Shown in pieces: positions 31,379 to 41,658 of a DNA stretch of 64,000 nucleotides. A program made the position numbers and the translations under genes. The notes below the pieces were generated by a model. It had not been told where the DNA came from, searched no databases, and saw only the letters and a list, made by a program, of their open reading frames with translations. Each line of letters begins with the position of its first letter. Within the stretch, counting starts at the first letter, position 1. Source of the DNA: Acinetobacter sp. ANC 7912. Its GTDB lineage: Bacteria > Pseudomonadota > Gammaproteobacteria > Pseudomonadales > Moraxellaceae. Location of the stretch: positions 2,604,001 to 2,668,000 of the forward strand of contig NZ_CP156795.1 of the NCBI RefSeq assembly GCF_039862785.1, given 5' to 3'.

Positions 31379-32746
31379 ATGCCCAAAATAAAACCGACAA
31401 AACTGATCATGGTCGCGGTGATCGCCATCGCCCTTATTGCTGCAGGCTGGTATTTCCTTAAGCCCAAAGAGCAACCTCCTCAATACATTACTGCTGAAGC
31501 AACCATAGGTGATATTGAAAGCTCTGTACTGGCAACCGGTGTCCTGGAAGCAACCAAAATGGTCAGCGTAGGTGCCCAGGTTTCCGGTCAGGTGAAAAAG
31601 ATGTACGTCAAACTGGGGGATCAGGTGAAACAAGGCCAGCTGATTGCCCAGATCGATTCTGTGCGTCAGGAAAATGACCTGAAAACTGCCGAAGCCAGCA
31701 TCAAAAACCAGCTGGCACAACTGGCAGTAAAACAGGCCAATCTGGCAAAGGTTGAAGCTGAATATAACCGTCAAAAAGCCATGTATGCACAGGATGCGAC
31801 TTCACGTGCCGAACTGGAAGCAGCATTGGCAAGCTACAAAACTGCACAGGCCGATATTGCGGCCATCAATGCCCAGATCGAACAGTCTCGCCTGACCTTG
31901 GCAACCGCGAAAGAAGACCTTGGTTATACCCAGATTGTGGCACCTATGGACGGCACTATTGTGGCGATCGTGACTGAAGAAGGTCAGACCGTAAACGCCA
32001 ATCAAAGCGCGCCAACGATTGTCAAACTGGCAAAACTCGACACCATGACCATCAAGGCTGAAATTTCTGAAGCCGATGTCATGAAAGTGCAAGAAGGTCA
32101 AACAGTTTACTTCACTACTTTAGGGAATAGTGAAAAGAAAATTTACGCCAAACTGCGTCAGGTTGAACCTGCGCCAAATTCAATTAATACAGAAACTAAT
32201 ACTTCAAATTCTTCTTCAAGTTCTGCCGTGTACTATAACGCGCTGTTTGATGTGCCAAACGAAGATGGCAAGCTACGTATCGACATGACCGCACAGGTAT
32301 ATATCGTGCTGGATGAAGCGAAAAATGTACTGACCATTCCAGCATCTGCCATTCAAGGCTCAAACCGTCCGCAACGTCCAAATCGTGGTGAAGGCTCTCG
32401 CAGTGAAGCTGGTCCACGAGGTGAAGGCCTTGGTGATGCCTCTCAAGGTGAACGTCCAACCGGCGACCGCCCTGCCCGTTTGGTGCTTTCTGATGCTGAA
32501 CGTGCGCTGATTGAACAAGGTAAGGCACAACGTGCCATGGTACGTGTGTTACAGCCAGATGGTACGGCTAAACCGACCCCTGTGCTGATCGGCCTAAACA
32601 ACCGTGTCACTGCACAAGTGATCAAAGGTCTAAAACGTGGTGATCAAGTCGTGATTGCCGATGGTTCGGATACATCAAATGATGGCGCTAAACGTGGCGG
32701 CGGTGGCCGTGGTCCTGGTGGCGCCGCCGGCCCAATGAGAATGTAA
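31379..32746 (+). CDS. macA: MacA-type periplasmic adaptor of a tripartite ABC efflux pump
   Basis: Membrane-fusion protein joining MacB to an outer-membrane channel for export of macrolides, peptides or other envelope substrates. The 455-residue protein has an N-terminal transmembrane helix (about 8-26) and a lipoyl half-motif ([20 protein letters not shown]). A coiled-coil hairpin (about 100-180) and a beta-barrel domain follow. It is longer than E. coli MacA (371). A Ser-rich loop (about 275-283) and a Pro/Arg/Gly-rich insert (about 323-368) lie in the C-terminal half, and a Gly/Arg-rich tail ends the protein. It is followed two bases later by macB. Confidence 0.93.
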   Translation: MPKIKPTKLIMVAVIAIALIAAGWYFLKPKEQPPQYITAEATIGDIESSVLATGVLEATKMVSVGAQVSGQVKKMYVKLGDQVKQGQLIAQIDSVRQENDLKTAEASIKNQLAQLAVKQANLAKVEAEYNRQKAMYAQDATSRAELEAALASYKTAQADIAAINAQIEQSRLTLATAKEDLGYTQIVAPMDGTIVAIVTEEGQTVNANQSAPTIVKLAKLDTMTIKAEISEADVMKVQEGQTVYFTTLGNSEKKIYAKLRQVEPAPNSINTETNTSNSSSSSAVYYNALFDVPNEDGKLRIDMTAQVYIVLDEAKNVLTIPASAIQGSNRPQRPNRGEGSRSEAGPRGEGLGDASQGERPTGDRPARLVLSDAERALIEQGKAQRAMVRVLQPDGTAKPTPVLIGLNNRVTAQVIKGLKRGDQVVIADGSDTSNDGAKRGGGGRGPGGAAGPMRM

Positions 32747-32748
32747 GC

Positions 32749-34725
32749 ATGAATCAACAACAGCAACCTCTGCTCGAGGTCAAGAATCTGATTCGTGAGT
32801 TCCCTGCAGGTGAAAGTACGGTTCAGATTCTCAAAGGGGTCAATCTGGAGATTTATCCAGGGGAACTGGTCGCAATTGTCGGCCAGTCCGGTTCGGGTAA
32901 ATCTACCCTGATGAATATTCTTGGGTGTCTGGATAAACCGACTTCCGGTAGCTATAAGGTCAAAGGTCGCGAAACCCGTGAGCTGGAAGCCGATGAACTG
33001 GCACAGCTACGCCGTGAATATTTTGGCTTTATCTTCCAGCGTTATCACCTGCTGGGTGACTTAAATGCGGCTGGTAACGTCGAAGTCCCTGCGATTTATG
33101 CCGGTGCGGATGCCAATGAGCGTCATGAGCGTGCGGTCAAACTGCTCACTGACTTGGGACTGGGTGAAAAAACCCAGAACCGCCCAAGCCAGCTTTCGGG
33201 TGGTCAGCAACAGCGGGTTTCGATTGCCCGCGCCCTGATGAACGGCGGTGATGTCATTCTGGCCGATGAACCAACCGGTGCATTGGACAAGAACAGTGGT
33301 ATTGAAGTGATGCGCATCCTGCGTGAACTGAATGCCAAAGGTCATACCATTATTCTGGTCACGCACGACCATAACGTGGCCAAGAATGCGACCCGAATTA
33401 TCGAAATCTCGGATGGAAATATTATTTCCGACCAGCCGAATGTACCTGAAATCGACGATGGTTTTGAAAAGCAGACCTTAGCCAGCAATCAGCAGAAGAA
33501 AATTTCTAGCTGGCGTTCTGCCGTAGACCGTCTCGGTGAAGCCTTCCGTATGGCACTACTGGCCATGAATGCCCACCGCATGCGCACCTTCCTGACCATG
33601 CTCGGGATTATCATCGGTATTGCTTCGGTTGTTTCGGTAGTGGCACTGGGTAATGGTTCACAAAAGCAGATTCTGGAAAATATCAGCAGTCTGGGCACCA
33701 ATACCATTACCGTATTCCAGGGCCGGGGCTTCGGGGATAATTCACGATCCTCCCAGGCCAAGACCCTGATTCCAGCCGATGCCGACGCACTGGCAGAACA
33801 GCCTTATGTCGATGGGGTCAGTCCCTCGGTTAATAGCAGTGTCACCGGACGTTTTAAAGAAATTGAAGCCTCCACCACCGTCAATGGTGTCAGTGAAGAT
33901 TTCTTCTACGTTAAAGGCATGACCTTTAAATCCGGTCAGCCATTTGACAAAGAAAGCGTGCGTGAACAGGCACAGGATGTGGTCATTGATACCAATACCC
34001 AAAAGACTTTCTTTACTGATGGTTCCAACCCTATCGGTCAGGTGATTCTGCTAGGCAGTGTGCCGAGCCGCATTATCGGCATCGTGGATGCACAAGCCGG
34101 CATGATGGGCAGCAATGATACGCTGAATGTATATCTGCCTTATTCCACCGTGATGAGCCGTATGCTGGGGCAATCCAATGTCCGTCAGATCATTGTGCGG
34201 ATTAAGGACGAATATCCAAGCGCTGCGGCGGAAAATGCGATTCTGAACCTGCTGGTACAACGCCACGGTGCACAGGACGTATTTACCCAGAATGCCGACA
34301 GTATCCGTGAAACCATTCAGCAAACCACACAAACCATGACCCTGCTGATCTCCGCGATTGCGGTGATTTCACTGGTCGTTGGCGGTATCGGGGTGATGAA
34401 TATCATGCTGGTATCTGTGACTGAACGTACTCAGGAAATCGGCGTACGTATGGCCGTTGGTGCCCGTCAGAGTGACATTCTGCAACAGTTCCTGATTGAA
34501 GCGGTACTGGTCTGTATTCTGGGCGGTATTCTGGGCGTACTACTTTCCTTAGGCATCGGTCAGCTAATTACCAAGTTTGCCGGTGGTAGCTTCCAGATGG
34601 CTTACTCGACCACGTCGATTGTCGCCGCTTTTGTCTGCTCAAGCCTGATTGGTATCGTGTTTGGTTTTATTCCGGCACGTAACGCAGCCCGCCTCAACCC
34701 TGTTGATGCCCTCTCCCGAGAATAA
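32749..34725 (+). CDS. macB: MacB-type ABC transporter, fused ATPase and permease
   Basis: Inner-membrane ATPase-permease that powers the tripartite pump by mechanotransmission. The 658-residue protein has an N-terminal ABC domain with Walker [10 protein letters not shown] (about 44-52), signature [15 protein letters not shown] (about 148-162) and Walker [13 protein letters not shown]. The four-helix MacB membrane domain follows: one helix at about 280-300, a large periplasmic domain, and three helices at about 540-650. All catalytic motifs are intact. It sits in a macA-macB-outer membrane factor operon. Confidence 0.95.
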   Translation: MNQQQQPLLEVKNLIREFPAGESTVQILKGVNLEIYPGELVAIVGQSGSGKSTLMNILGCLDKPTSGSYKVKGRETRELEADELAQLRREYFGFIFQRYHLLGDLNAAGNVEVPAIYAGADANERHERAVKLLTDLGLGEKTQNRPSQLSGGQQQRVSIARALMNGGDVILADEPTGALDKNSGIEVMRILRELNAKGHTIILVTHDHNVAKNATRIIEISDGNIISDQPNVPEIDDGFEKQTLASNQQKKISSWRSAVDRLGEAFRMALLAMNAHRMRTFLTMLGIIIGIASVVSVVALGNGSQKQILENISSLGTNTITVFQGRGFGDNSRSSQAKTLIPADADALAEQPYVDGVSPSVNSSVTGRFKEIEASTTVNGVSEDFFYVKGMTFKSGQPFDKESVREQAQDVVIDTNTQKTFFTDGSNPIGQVILLGSVPSRIIGIVDAQAGMMGSNDTLNVYLPYSTVMSRMLGQSNVRQIIVRIKDEYPSAAAENAILNLLVQRHGAQDVFTQNADSIRETIQQTTQTMTLLISAIAVISLVVGGIGVMNIMLVSVTERTQEIGVRMAVGARQSDILQQFLIEAVLVCILGGILGVLLSLGIGQLITKFAGGSFQMAYSTTSIVAAFVCSSLIGIVFGFIPARNAARLNPVDALSRE

Positions 34726-34735
34726 GGAATCTGAT

Positions 34736-36160
34736 ATGCAAATGAATTTAACCAGACTTGCCAGTGCCCTGCTGCTTGGGAGCTCGCTGGTTGGTTGTGC
34801 AGCTGTGGTGAAAACACCTTATGAACAGCCGAGCTTAGCCGTTCCGGGCAGTTTCCAGAACAATACTGCAGCAACCAGCCAGAAAGTCCATGCCGATGTC
34901 ATGGCGGATCGCTGGTGGACCCTGTTTAGGGATTCACAACTCAATGCGCTAGTCGAGGAAGTTTTATCTCGCAATACCAATCTGGCAGTTGCCGGGATTA
35001 ACTTGCAACAGGCACGGATTCAGGCTAAACAAACGCAAAGCCAGCAAGGCATCCGTGTTGGAGATGCGCGTATCTCAACAGGTCATCAGTTCAGTCTGGA
35101 TGGCGACGGTGATCGCTCTAGCGGTATTTCGATTGGCTATCCGGGCTTAAGTTATGAGCTGGACCTGTTTGGCAAACTGGCAAACCAGACTGAAGCAGCG
35201 CGCTGGGAAGCACTGGCAACTGAACAGGACCTGCAAGCCACTGCGCAAAGTCTGATTGGTACGACGGCGCAACTGTACTGGCAGCTCGGTTATCTAAATG
35301 AACGTTATGGTGTGGTTCAGCAAAACCTGGCAACTGCACAAAAAACCTATGATCTGGTTCGCGTGCAATATCGTGCTGGTGCAGTTTCAGGGCTAGACCT
35401 GACCCAAGCCGAGCAGGCCATTCAAAGCCAGCAATCGACTTTAAGCCAGATTGAACAGCAACGCGTGGAAACCCGTACTGCGCTGGCAGTGTTACTGAAT
35501 ATGCCAGTACAACAGCTAAATATTCAAGAACCTCAACGCCTGCCGGTGATTGCTCTGCCTTCCATTGAAGCCGGTCTGCCAGCAAGCCTGTTATCACGTC
35601 GTCCCGACCTGAATGCTGCTGAGCTGCGCCTGCGTAAAGCCCTAGCCAATAAAGATGCCAATAAAGCCAGTTACTATCCATCGATTAATCTAACGGGCAG
35701 CTTAAGTACTGGTGTCGGTACCAGTACTTCATTATCGAGTGCTTTGAAAAATCCGGTCGCAACACTGGGTGCTGGTTTGACCCTGCCATTCCTGCAATGG
35801 AATGACATGAAGCGTGACCTAAAGGTTAATGAGTTGGAATATGAGAAAGCGATTCTGCAATATCGCCAGACCATGTACGAAGCTTTTGCTGATGTAGAAA
35901 ATGCGCTGTCAAATCGGACTGAGCTGAGCAAGCAGGTTGAACTGCAACGTCGCAACGTCGAACTGGCTGAAAAGACTGAACGTCTGACAGAAGTACGTTA
36001 TCGTAATGGTGCGGTCGCATTGAAAAACCTGCTGGATGCACAGGAAACCACACGGAATGCACGTTTGAATCTGGTACAAACCCGTCAGAGCCAATACAAC
36101 GCTTATGTGACCCTGATGCAGGCATTGGGTGGTAGTCCAATCAAGCAATTGCCACAATAA
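34736..36160 (+). CDS. Outer membrane efflux factor, NodT/OprM-like lipoprotein
   Basis: TolC-family trimeric channel forming the exit duct for the upstream MacAB pump. The 474-residue protein has a signal peptide with lipobox LVGC (Cys about 20). Two outer-membrane efflux repeats follow: RWWTLFRDSQLNALVEEVL at the start of the first, and GLPASLLSRRPDLNAAELRL, the conserved RRPDL segment, opening the second. ATG at 34736 is preceded by AAGGA at good spacing; longer frames overlap macB. Having its own channel gene makes this a self-contained efflux operon, unlike E. coli macAB, which borrows TolC. Confidence 0.93.
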   Translation: MQMNLTRLASALLLGSSLVGCAAVVKTPYEQPSLAVPGSFQNNTAATSQKVHADVMADRWWTLFRDSQLNALVEEVLSRNTNLAVAGINLQQARIQAKQTQSQQGIRVGDARISTGHQFSLDGDGDRSSGISIGYPGLSYELDLFGKLANQTEAARWEALATEQDLQATAQSLIGTTAQLYWQLGYLNERYGVVQQNLATAQKTYDLVRVQYRAGAVSGLDLTQAEQAIQSQQSTLSQIEQQRVETRTALAVLLNMPVQQLNIQEPQRLPVIALPSIEAGLPASLLSRRPDLNAAELRLRKALANKDANKASYYPSINLTGSLSTGVGTSTSLSSALKNPVATLGAGLTLPFLQWNDMKRDLKVNELEYEKAILQYRQTMYEAFADVENALSNRTELSKQVELQRRNVELAEKTERLTEVRYRNGAVALKNLLDAQETTRNARLNLVQTRQSQYNAYVTLMQALGGSPIKQLPQ

Positions 36161-36176
36161 GTTTATTTCACTCCAT

Positions 36177-36207
36177 AAAAAAATCGCTGCCTAGGCAGCG
36201 ATTTTTT
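36177..36207. terminator. Bidirectional terminator after the efflux operon
   Basis: Palindrome with arms AAAATCGCTGCC and GGCAGCGATTTT, flanked by A and T runs, between convergent genes. Confidence 0.88.
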
Positions 36208-38041
36208 ATACCAGACTGTTTTTCATCTGCAGATAGGCATTTAAATTATTCAGCTGTTCCTGTGAAGCTTTATGTCCTAACAATGCCCCTCTTTCCAACC
36301 ATTGACGTGCTGTCGCCACATCACGTTCTACTCCAATTCCTTTGGTATAGAGTCGTCCCAGATGACTATAGGCATCGGCATTGGCCAAGGCTGCAGCCTG
36401 ATGATAAAGCTGAATCGCCTGATCCAGATTCACTTCTACACCAATGCCTTGTTCCAAGGCTTCGCCCAAAGCATTTAAAGCAACATCATTGTGCTGCGCA
36501 GCTGCCTGTTTTAAGTAATTTAGACCCAAGCTGGTATCCTGTTTTTCTACACCTTCACCTTTCAGGTACATCACCCCTAAAGTCGCTTGTGCCTGAGCAT
36601 GGCCCAATTGTGCGGCTTGATGCAGATAACGTTTGGCTTGTACTGCATCTACAGTGAATACCGGATAGATACCAGACAATGTCTGATACAGATACCAGGC
36701 TGCCTCAGCTGACCCTTTATTCACTGCCTGATTCAGATATTGAATGGCTTTTTCGCGGGTTGGTAATGAATATTCTGGTTGGCTATAGAAACGCCCTACC
36801 ACATAAGTCAGATCAGCCTCATTCTTGGCTGTGATATGCCAATGCTGCTCGGCCATCTGCTGAATCATCTGGGTCGCTTTAGCAGTATCTTTGACTGTCC
36901 CCATGCCATTCAAATAGCATAGTGCCAAGCCCATTTGACTATAGAAATATTGTGGGTCAAGCTCATATGCAGCCTGATACAGACCAAAAGCTTTTTCAGG
37001 TTCTGGTACTACCAGATAAGATTCATAATACAGCGCTGCAATGATGCATAAAGCTGGAATAAACTGGCTATTGGCCGCTTCATTCCAGTAGCGGAAAGCC
37101 ATAGTTTCGTTCTTATCGACAAACCAGCCATAAAAATAAGCTAGCCCGAGCAATGTTTTGGCCTGAGCATCTTTATGCTCATAGGACTGTTGCTGCAAAT
37201 GCTGTAGCACACGCTGACGCTGGTCCACATCAATCGTACCGAGTAGCACACCGGCATAGTAATCGTATAAACCATCCTGATCACCGAGATTAATGCTCTG
37301 TTTGATAAAACGTAGTGCCTGTACCTGATCCTGCGGCAAGATATTGCCTTGAGCATACCGCTCAGCAATCTGTTGAATGGCTTCCGGATGATCCTTTTGC
37401 GCCGCCTGAAACAGATAATGAATCCCCAGACTCAAATCTCGTGCTGCAGTATCCGCCAGAAAATGTTGTGCCAGCTGATATTGCGATCCCGCATGCCCTT
37501 GCTCGGCATTCTGGATCAACAATTGCAGGCGGTGCTGTTCGGCCACAGCATGATCCTGTTCAGAGAGTTCGGTAATTCGGTACTGGGCTTCCAGATTTCC
37601 GCGTGCTACAGCATGACGGTACCAGTACAACGCCTTTTCCTGATCTAGACACTGATAACGGTTGCCATCATAAATTTGTCCCAGATGATAGGCGGCTTCA
37701 TCACTGCCAAGACGATACGCATTTTCCAGCAGACTGATGGCATTTTCGATACTTTGTGGACGGCCCTGACCTTTGAGCTGCATCAGCCCCATGCCCATAT
37801 AGGCCTGCGGAAGATCCTGCTGTTTTGCCAGATCCTGATAGATCTGATAAGCACGCTCATAATTCGGCTGCTGCGTATCCGAACACAAGCGATCGGCAAG
37901 TTTGAGCTGTGCCTCAATCTGTTCAATCCACAGGTCATGTTGTACCGCGCGGGCCTGATCTCGTGTCACCGGATCCGGACGTTTCCACATCCAGATGCCC
38001 AAAGCCACGATCCCCAAAATCAGTACCAGTAAGAACCACAT
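36206..38041 (-). CDS. Sel1-repeat (SLR) protein with N-terminal membrane anchor
   Basis: A 611-residue protein with one N-terminal hydrophobic helix (1-20, FLLVLILGIVALGIWMW) followed by a long array of Sel1/TPR-like repeats of about 36 residues. Examples are AYMGMGLMQLKGQGRPQSIENAISLLENA, broken here as AYMGMGLMQLKGQG and SIENAISLLENA, and AQATLGVMYLKGEGVEK with LGLNYLKQAAAQ. Such proteins act as scaffolds, often in envelope stress or host interaction. The specific partner is unknown. The helix may be a signal anchor, leaving the repeats in the periplasm. Confidence 0.85.
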   Translation of the reverse strand: MWFLLVLILGIVALGIWMWKRPDPVTRDQARAVQHDLWIEQIEAQLKLADRLCSDTQQPNYERAYQIYQDLAKQQDLPQAYMGMGLMQLKGQGRPQSIENAISLLENAYRLGSDEAAYHLGQIYDGNRYQCLDQEKALYWYRHAVARGNLEAQYRITELSEQDHAVAEQHRLQLLIQNAEQGHAGSQYQLAQHFLADTAARDLSLGIHYLFQAAQKDHPEAIQQIAERYAQGNILPQDQVQALRFIKQSINLGDQDGLYDYYAGVLLGTIDVDQRQRVLQHLQQQSYEHKDAQAKTLLGLAYFYGWFVDKNETMAFRYWNEAANSQFIPALCIIAALYYESYLVVPEPEKAFGLYQAAYELDPQYFYSQMGLALCYLNGMGTVKDTAKATQMIQQMAEQHWHITAKNEADLTYVVGRFYSQPEYSLPTREKAIQYLNQAVNKGSAEAAWYLYQTLSGIYPVFTVDAVQAKRYLHQAAQLGHAQAQATLGVMYLKGEGVEKQDTSLGLNYLKQAAAQHNDVALNALGEALEQGIGVEVNLDQAIQLYHQAAALANADAYSHLGRLYTKGIGVERDVATARQWLERGALLGHKASQEQLNNLNAYLQMKNSLV

Positions 38042-38101
38042 CGCTGTTCCCCAATTTTGTTTTTGTTATCCAAATATGAATTTCATTCTAAACGTAGACA
38101 T

Positions 38102-38130
38102 AAAAAAAGCACAGAGACTGTGCTTTTTTT
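38102..38130. terminator. Terminator between tcdA and the Sel1-repeat gene
   Basis: Arms AAAAAAAGCACAG and CTGTGCTTTTTTT around a 3-base loop; it ends tcdA transcription on the minus strand. Confidence 0.85.
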
Positions 38131-38140
38131 ATTTGCTGAA

Positions 38141-38911
38141 TCAGGCTTTAGCTCGCTTGGCATCCAGTTTTTTTAGGACTTCAGAGACTGCCACCATAGC
38201 GAAGCTGGAAGTGACCACGACTGCCGAACCATAGCCACCGCAACGTAAGCCCGCACTTGGACACACCTCGACACTGGAAAATGGATTATCGATGGAATAA
38301 ACACAGGTAATGCCGAATTTTTCTTTTGGCTTTTTGCAGATGCCTTTACTACGCAGCTGAGCGCGCAATTTCGCCAGCATTGGATCCTGTTCGGTTTTAG
38401 ATAAGTCCGCTACCCGGATTTTAAGTGGATCCAGCTTGCCACCTGCCCCACCGGAAACAATCAGCGGAATCTTGTTAAAGCGGCAATGCAGCATCAATAC
38501 CAGTTTAGCTTTGACATCATCAATACAGTCCAGAATGATGTCCGGCTGCCCTGCCAGAATTTCTTTGACATTTTCGGGAGTGAGATAATCGTCAATCAGA
38601 TTAACTTTGATGCGAGGATTAATCGCCCGGCAACGCTCTGCCATCACTTCAATCTTTTCATGACCCAGTGTGGTGGTCATCGCAGGTAACTGACGGTTAA
38701 TGTTGGAAGCCGCAACCACATCCATATCAACGAGGGTCAGCTCACCAATGCCGGTACGTGCCAGCGCTTCCACGGCCCAGGAACCCACCCCACCGATACC
38801 GATCACCATCACATGACTTTGCTCATAATGATGAAAGTTGTCCTCACCGTAAATCTTGGCGACACCGGCAAAGCGGCGGTCATATTCATCATCTTGCAGG
38901 AGATCAGTCAT
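38141..38911 (-). CDS. tcdA: tRNA threonylcarbamoyladenosine dehydratase
   Basis: E1-like (ThiF/MoeB fold) enzyme that uses ATP to cyclise t6A37 to ct6A37 in tRNAs. The 256-residue protein contains the nucleotide-binding GIGGVGSWAVEALARTGIG (about 34-52), DMDVVAASNINRQ, and DCIDDVKAKL. All fit TcdA (CsdL/YgdL) rather than MoeB or ThiF: no zinc CxxC pairs are seen. ATG start. It is divergent from a small membrane protein gene. Confidence 0.93.
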   Translation of the reverse strand: MTDLLQDDEYDRRFAGVAKIYGEDNFHHYEQSHVMVIGIGGVGSWAVEALARTGIGELTLVDMDVVAASNINRQLPAMTTTLGHEKIEVMAERCRAINPRIKVNLIDDYLTPENVKEILAGQPDIILDCIDDVKAKLVLMLHCRFNKIPLIVSGGAGGKLDPLKIRVADLSKTEQDPMLAKLRAQLRSKGICKKPKEKFGITCVYSIDNPFSSVEVCPSAGLRCGGYGSAVVVTSSFAMVAVSEVLKKLDAKRAKA

Positions 38912-39110
38912 AGGTCATCTTTCACAATCAAACACCGGGGCATTTTAGCAAATTCACCGCTCGTTGACTGCCACTAAAATTCAGATACAAAATCCGTTCA
39001 AAAACCACTCTTATGCCATCCATAAACAGCTTAGACTTGATCAAATTACCATCATTTCAATAACTCGATTTTTTCAATAATCACTGTAAAAAAAAGGGAG
39101 TCAGATCAGC

Positions 39111-39359
39111 ATGCTATTTAACGCCCTTTTTGCCCTGATGGTTGTGCTGTTCCTACTCTATCTTTATAGCTTGGTCTTCAAAAAGCAGAAAAATTATTAT
39201 TTGAGTATCATGATTCGCTTACTCACGTTGGGACTCTTCTTTTTGATTGTCTTCGATCAATATGAAACCCAAACCCATCTTGCGTTGGTGCTTCTGACCT
39301 GGGTATTGTTTGAGAGCAGCGAAAACTTTTATCGCAAGAAACTTTCTGCAAGCAAATAA
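39111..39359 (+). CDS. Small hydrophobic membrane protein of unknown function
   Basis: I do not recognise this 82-residue protein. It has three hydrophobic stretches (about 3-23, 32-48 and 56-68) separated by a basic loop (FKKQKNYY), so it is probably a three-helix inner-membrane protein with a basic C-terminal tail (FYRKKLSASK). The ATG has AGGGAG upstream and a strong terminator follows the stop directly, supporting a real single-gene transcript. Confidence 0.72.
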   Translation: MLFNALFALMVVLFLLYLYSLVFKKQKNYYLSIMIRLLTLGLFFLIVFDQYETQTHLALVLLTWVLFESSENFYRKKLSASK

Positions 39360-39383
39360 AAAAGAGGCTTACGCCTCTTTTTT
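39357..39383. terminator. Bidirectional terminator
   Basis: Arms AAAAAGAGGC and GCCTCTTTTT around TTAC, between the convergent 82-aa gene and orn; it overlaps the upstream stop codon. Confidence 0.88.
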
Positions 39384-39393
39384 ACTGTTCGGA

Positions 39394-39948
39394 CTATTTA
39401 TTCATAATGAAGAAATATTCACGATAGTATTTCAGCTCGGCAATTGAATCACGGATATCATCCATGGCCAGGTGCGAAGCATTTTTCTTCAGGCCGCTCA
39501 TAATTTCCGGACGCCAGCGTTTTGCCAGCTCTTTCACAGAAGAGACATCCAGGTTACGGTAATGGAAATACTGTTCCAGTTCCGGCATCAGGCGGTGCAG
39601 GAAGCGACGGTCCTGACAGATCGAGTTACCACACATTGGTGAGACTTTTGGATTCACCCATTTTTTCAGGAATTCAATGGTTTCTCGTTCTGCATCTTGT
39701 GCAGTTAATTTACTACGGCGCACACGTTCAATCAGACCAGACTGACCATGCTGACGGGTATTCCATTCATCCATGGCATTTAAAATACGGTCCGGTTGAT
39801 GAACGGCAAGCACCGGGCCTTCGGCAAGAATATTTAAATTGTCATCCGTCACAATCGTTGCAACTTCAATAATCTGGTCATTATCAGTGTCTAGACCTGT
39901 CATTTCCAGGTCAATCCAAATCAGGCGGCTATCCGATGTGCTGCTCAT
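39394..39948 (-). CDS. orn: Oligoribonuclease
   Basis: DEDDh 3'-5' exonuclease that degrades 2-5 nt RNAs and pGpG, the breakdown product of c-di-GMP. The 184-residue protein has ExoI motif [10 protein letters not shown] (Asp and Glu about 12-14), ExoII near [11 protein letters not shown], and Exo[17 protein letters not shown] (His about 159, Asp about 164). Length and motifs match the family. It is divergent from rsgA, an arrangement common in gammaproteobacteria. Confidence 0.97.
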   Translation of the reverse strand: MSSTSDSRLIWIDLEMTGLDTDNDQIIEVATIVTDDNLNILAEGPVLAVHQPDRILNAMDEWNTRQHGQSGLIERVRRSKLTAQDAERETIEFLKKWVNPKVSPMCGNSICQDRRFLHRLMPELEQYFHYRNLDVSSVKELAKRWRPEIMSGLKKNASHLAMDDIRDSIAELKYYREYFFIMNK

Positions 39949-40073
39949 AAATGTGCAATCTTATTAGGCTATAAAACATTTATAGTAGCAAATTTATCGC
40001 CCCAATGCTGTAACTGACACCCTGCTTCATGCTATTTTTGCCATCTCGCTCCCATGGTTTTTTTAGGATTTGA

Positions 40074-41132
40074 ATGGCTTTAATACGTAAACGTCGTTTA
40101 ACCGAGCAACAACAGCGTCGTATTCAAAAACAGCATAAAACACGTCAGGAAGAGATTGATACCTCTCAAGACCTGGAAGGACTGGTCGTACAACACTATG
40201 GCCGCCAGCTTGAGGTCCAGGCACTCTCGGTTCCTGAACAGCATCCTGAAAAACCGGTAGTGGCTGAAGGCGAACCGGAACCGTTCTGGAAAGAAATCGA
40301 GCTGGGCAGCGTCTGGCGCTGTCATACCCGCACCAATCTGGAATTGCTGGTCACCGGTGACCGGGTCAAATGGCAGGCTGATCCGAATACGGGTCTTGGC
40401 ATTATTACCGCAATTCATCCGCGCAAATCCCTACTGACCCGTCCTGACCGTTACCATAAGGTCAAGCCGGTCGCTGCCAATATTTCCCTGATCGTGATTG
40501 TATTTGCACCTTTGCCAGAACCCGCACCTGGTCTGATTGACCGCTATCTGGTGGCCTGTGCCGATGCCAATATTCCCACCCTGCTGGTACTCAATAAGTC
40601 AGACCTGCTCCAAGAAAATGATCCAATTCTGGACATGCTGAAAGAGTACAAAGCTTTGGGCTATGAAGTCATGCAAACCCAGTCTGGTTCAGATTTGTCA
40701 GAACTCACCGCTCGTCTAAAAGATGAAACTGTGGCTTTTGTGGGTCAGTCTGGTGTCGGTAAAAGTACCCTCATCAATGCCATCGTGCCGGATGCTGAAC
40801 AGAAGACCAACATCATTTCTGAAAATTCGGCGTTGGGTCAGCATACCACGACTTCGACCCGTCTGATTCCATTCGGTGACGGCGCGGCGCTGATCGACTC
40901 TCCGGGGATTCGTGAATTTGGTCTGTGGCATCTAACTTTAGACAAAGTCCAAAGTGGTTTTCCAGAAATCGAAAATCTGCTCGGCCACTGCCAGTTCCGT
41001 AACTGCACCCATAAACATGAACGTAACTGTGCTTTAAAACAGGCGGTGGAAAATAGTGAAATCCTGCAGCGTCGTCTGGACAGCTATCTACGTCTGATCG
41101 ATGAAATCACGGAAGCGCAGCAAAAAAATTAA
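40074..41132 (+). CDS. rsgA: Small ribosomal subunit biogenesis GTPase RsgA
   Basis: Circularly permuted GTPase that checks late 30S subunit assembly. The 352-residue protein has an N-terminal basic leader (RKRRLTEQQQRRIQKQHKTR) and OB fold. The permuted G motifs follow: LNKSD (G4, about 171), then GQSGVGKST (G1, about 224), then DSPGIREFGLW (G3, about 275). The C-terminal zinc site is in HCQFRNCTHKHERNC. ATG with AGGA upstream. Divergent from orn. Confidence 0.96.
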   Translation: MALIRKRRLTEQQQRRIQKQHKTRQEEIDTSQDLEGLVVQHYGRQLEVQALSVPEQHPEKPVVAEGEPEPFWKEIELGSVWRCHTRTNLELLVTGDRVKWQADPNTGLGIITAIHPRKSLLTRPDRYHKVKPVAANISLIVIVFAPLPEPAPGLIDRYLVACADANIPTLLVLNKSDLLQENDPILDMLKEYKALGYEVMQTQSGSDLSELTARLKDETVAFVGQSGVGKSTLINAIVPDAEQKTNIISENSALGQHTTTSTRLIPFGDGAALIDSPGIREFGLWHLTLDKVQSGFPEIENLLGHCQFRNCTHKHERNCALKQAVENSEILQRRLDSYLRLIDEITEAQQKN

Positions 41133-41158
41133 GATTCTTCAGGCCTGCCCCTTGAAGC

Positions 41159-41174
41159 GGTGATTTTGATCACC
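41159..41174. promoter_or_regulatory. GGTGAT/ATCACC inverted repeat near the rhodanese promoter
   Basis: Six-base arms around TTTG, just upstream of a TATACT that could be the -10 for the rhodanese-grxC-secB operon. It could be an operator; no regulator is identified. Confidence 0.35.
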
Positions 41175-41227
41175 ATATTTATAGGCTATACTCTTGGCAA
41201 TTTTTTGAAATTGTAATTAGGTGAATT

Positions 41228-41635
41228 GTGGAACGTTGGTTCGAGTTTATGGGGAATCACCCCTTCCTGTTTGGTGCACTTGCAATACTGGTAGTTTTGT
41301 TCTTCATTCTCGAAGGTCAACGTAACGGTCGTAAAATTTCTCCTCAATCTTTGGGGATTCTGGTTAAGGCAAAAAATGCCATGCTGATCGACCTGCGTGA
41401 TGCCAAAGATTTCCGCGAAGGTCATATCAGCGGTAGCCGCAATATTCCATACAGCCAAATTACCAAACATCTCGAAGAGTTAAAAACTGCGGATCGCCCA
41501 TTGGTATTCATCTGCAACTTAGGGCAGGTGGCGGGTTCTGCGCTGCAACAAGTCGGTCATGCAGACAGCTACCGTCTTGATGGCGGAATCAGCAACTGGA
41601 AAGCTCAAGGCTTACCTCTGGTAAAAAGCAAATAA
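41228..41635 (+). CDS. Membrane-anchored rhodanese-like protein (YibN type)
   Basis: A 135-residue protein with one N-terminal transmembrane helix (about 13-33, FLFGALAILVVLFFILEG) and a cytoplasmic rhodanese domain. The active-site loop carries the Cys in FICNLGQVAGSAL (about 97), and the domain begins LIDLRDAKDFREGHI. GTG start with AGGTG upstream. The order rhodanese-grxC-secB is the same as E. coli yibN-grxC-secB, supporting the YibN assignment. The sulphur acceptor is unknown. Confidence 0.9.
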   Translation: MERWFEFMGNHPFLFGALAILVVLFFILEGQRNGRKISPQSLGILVKAKNAMLIDLRDAKDFREGHISGSRNIPYSQITKHLEELKTADRPLVFICNLGQVAGSALQQVGHADSYRLDGGISNWKAQGLPLVKSK

Positions 41636-41658
41636 ATTTACGATCAGGAGATTTATTC

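Noticed and set aside
36206..38041. Periodic sequence considered as a DNA repeat array or CRISPR
   Set aside because: The periodicity is at protein level (Sel1 repeats of about 36 residues); DNA copies are not identical and there are no spacer-like units.
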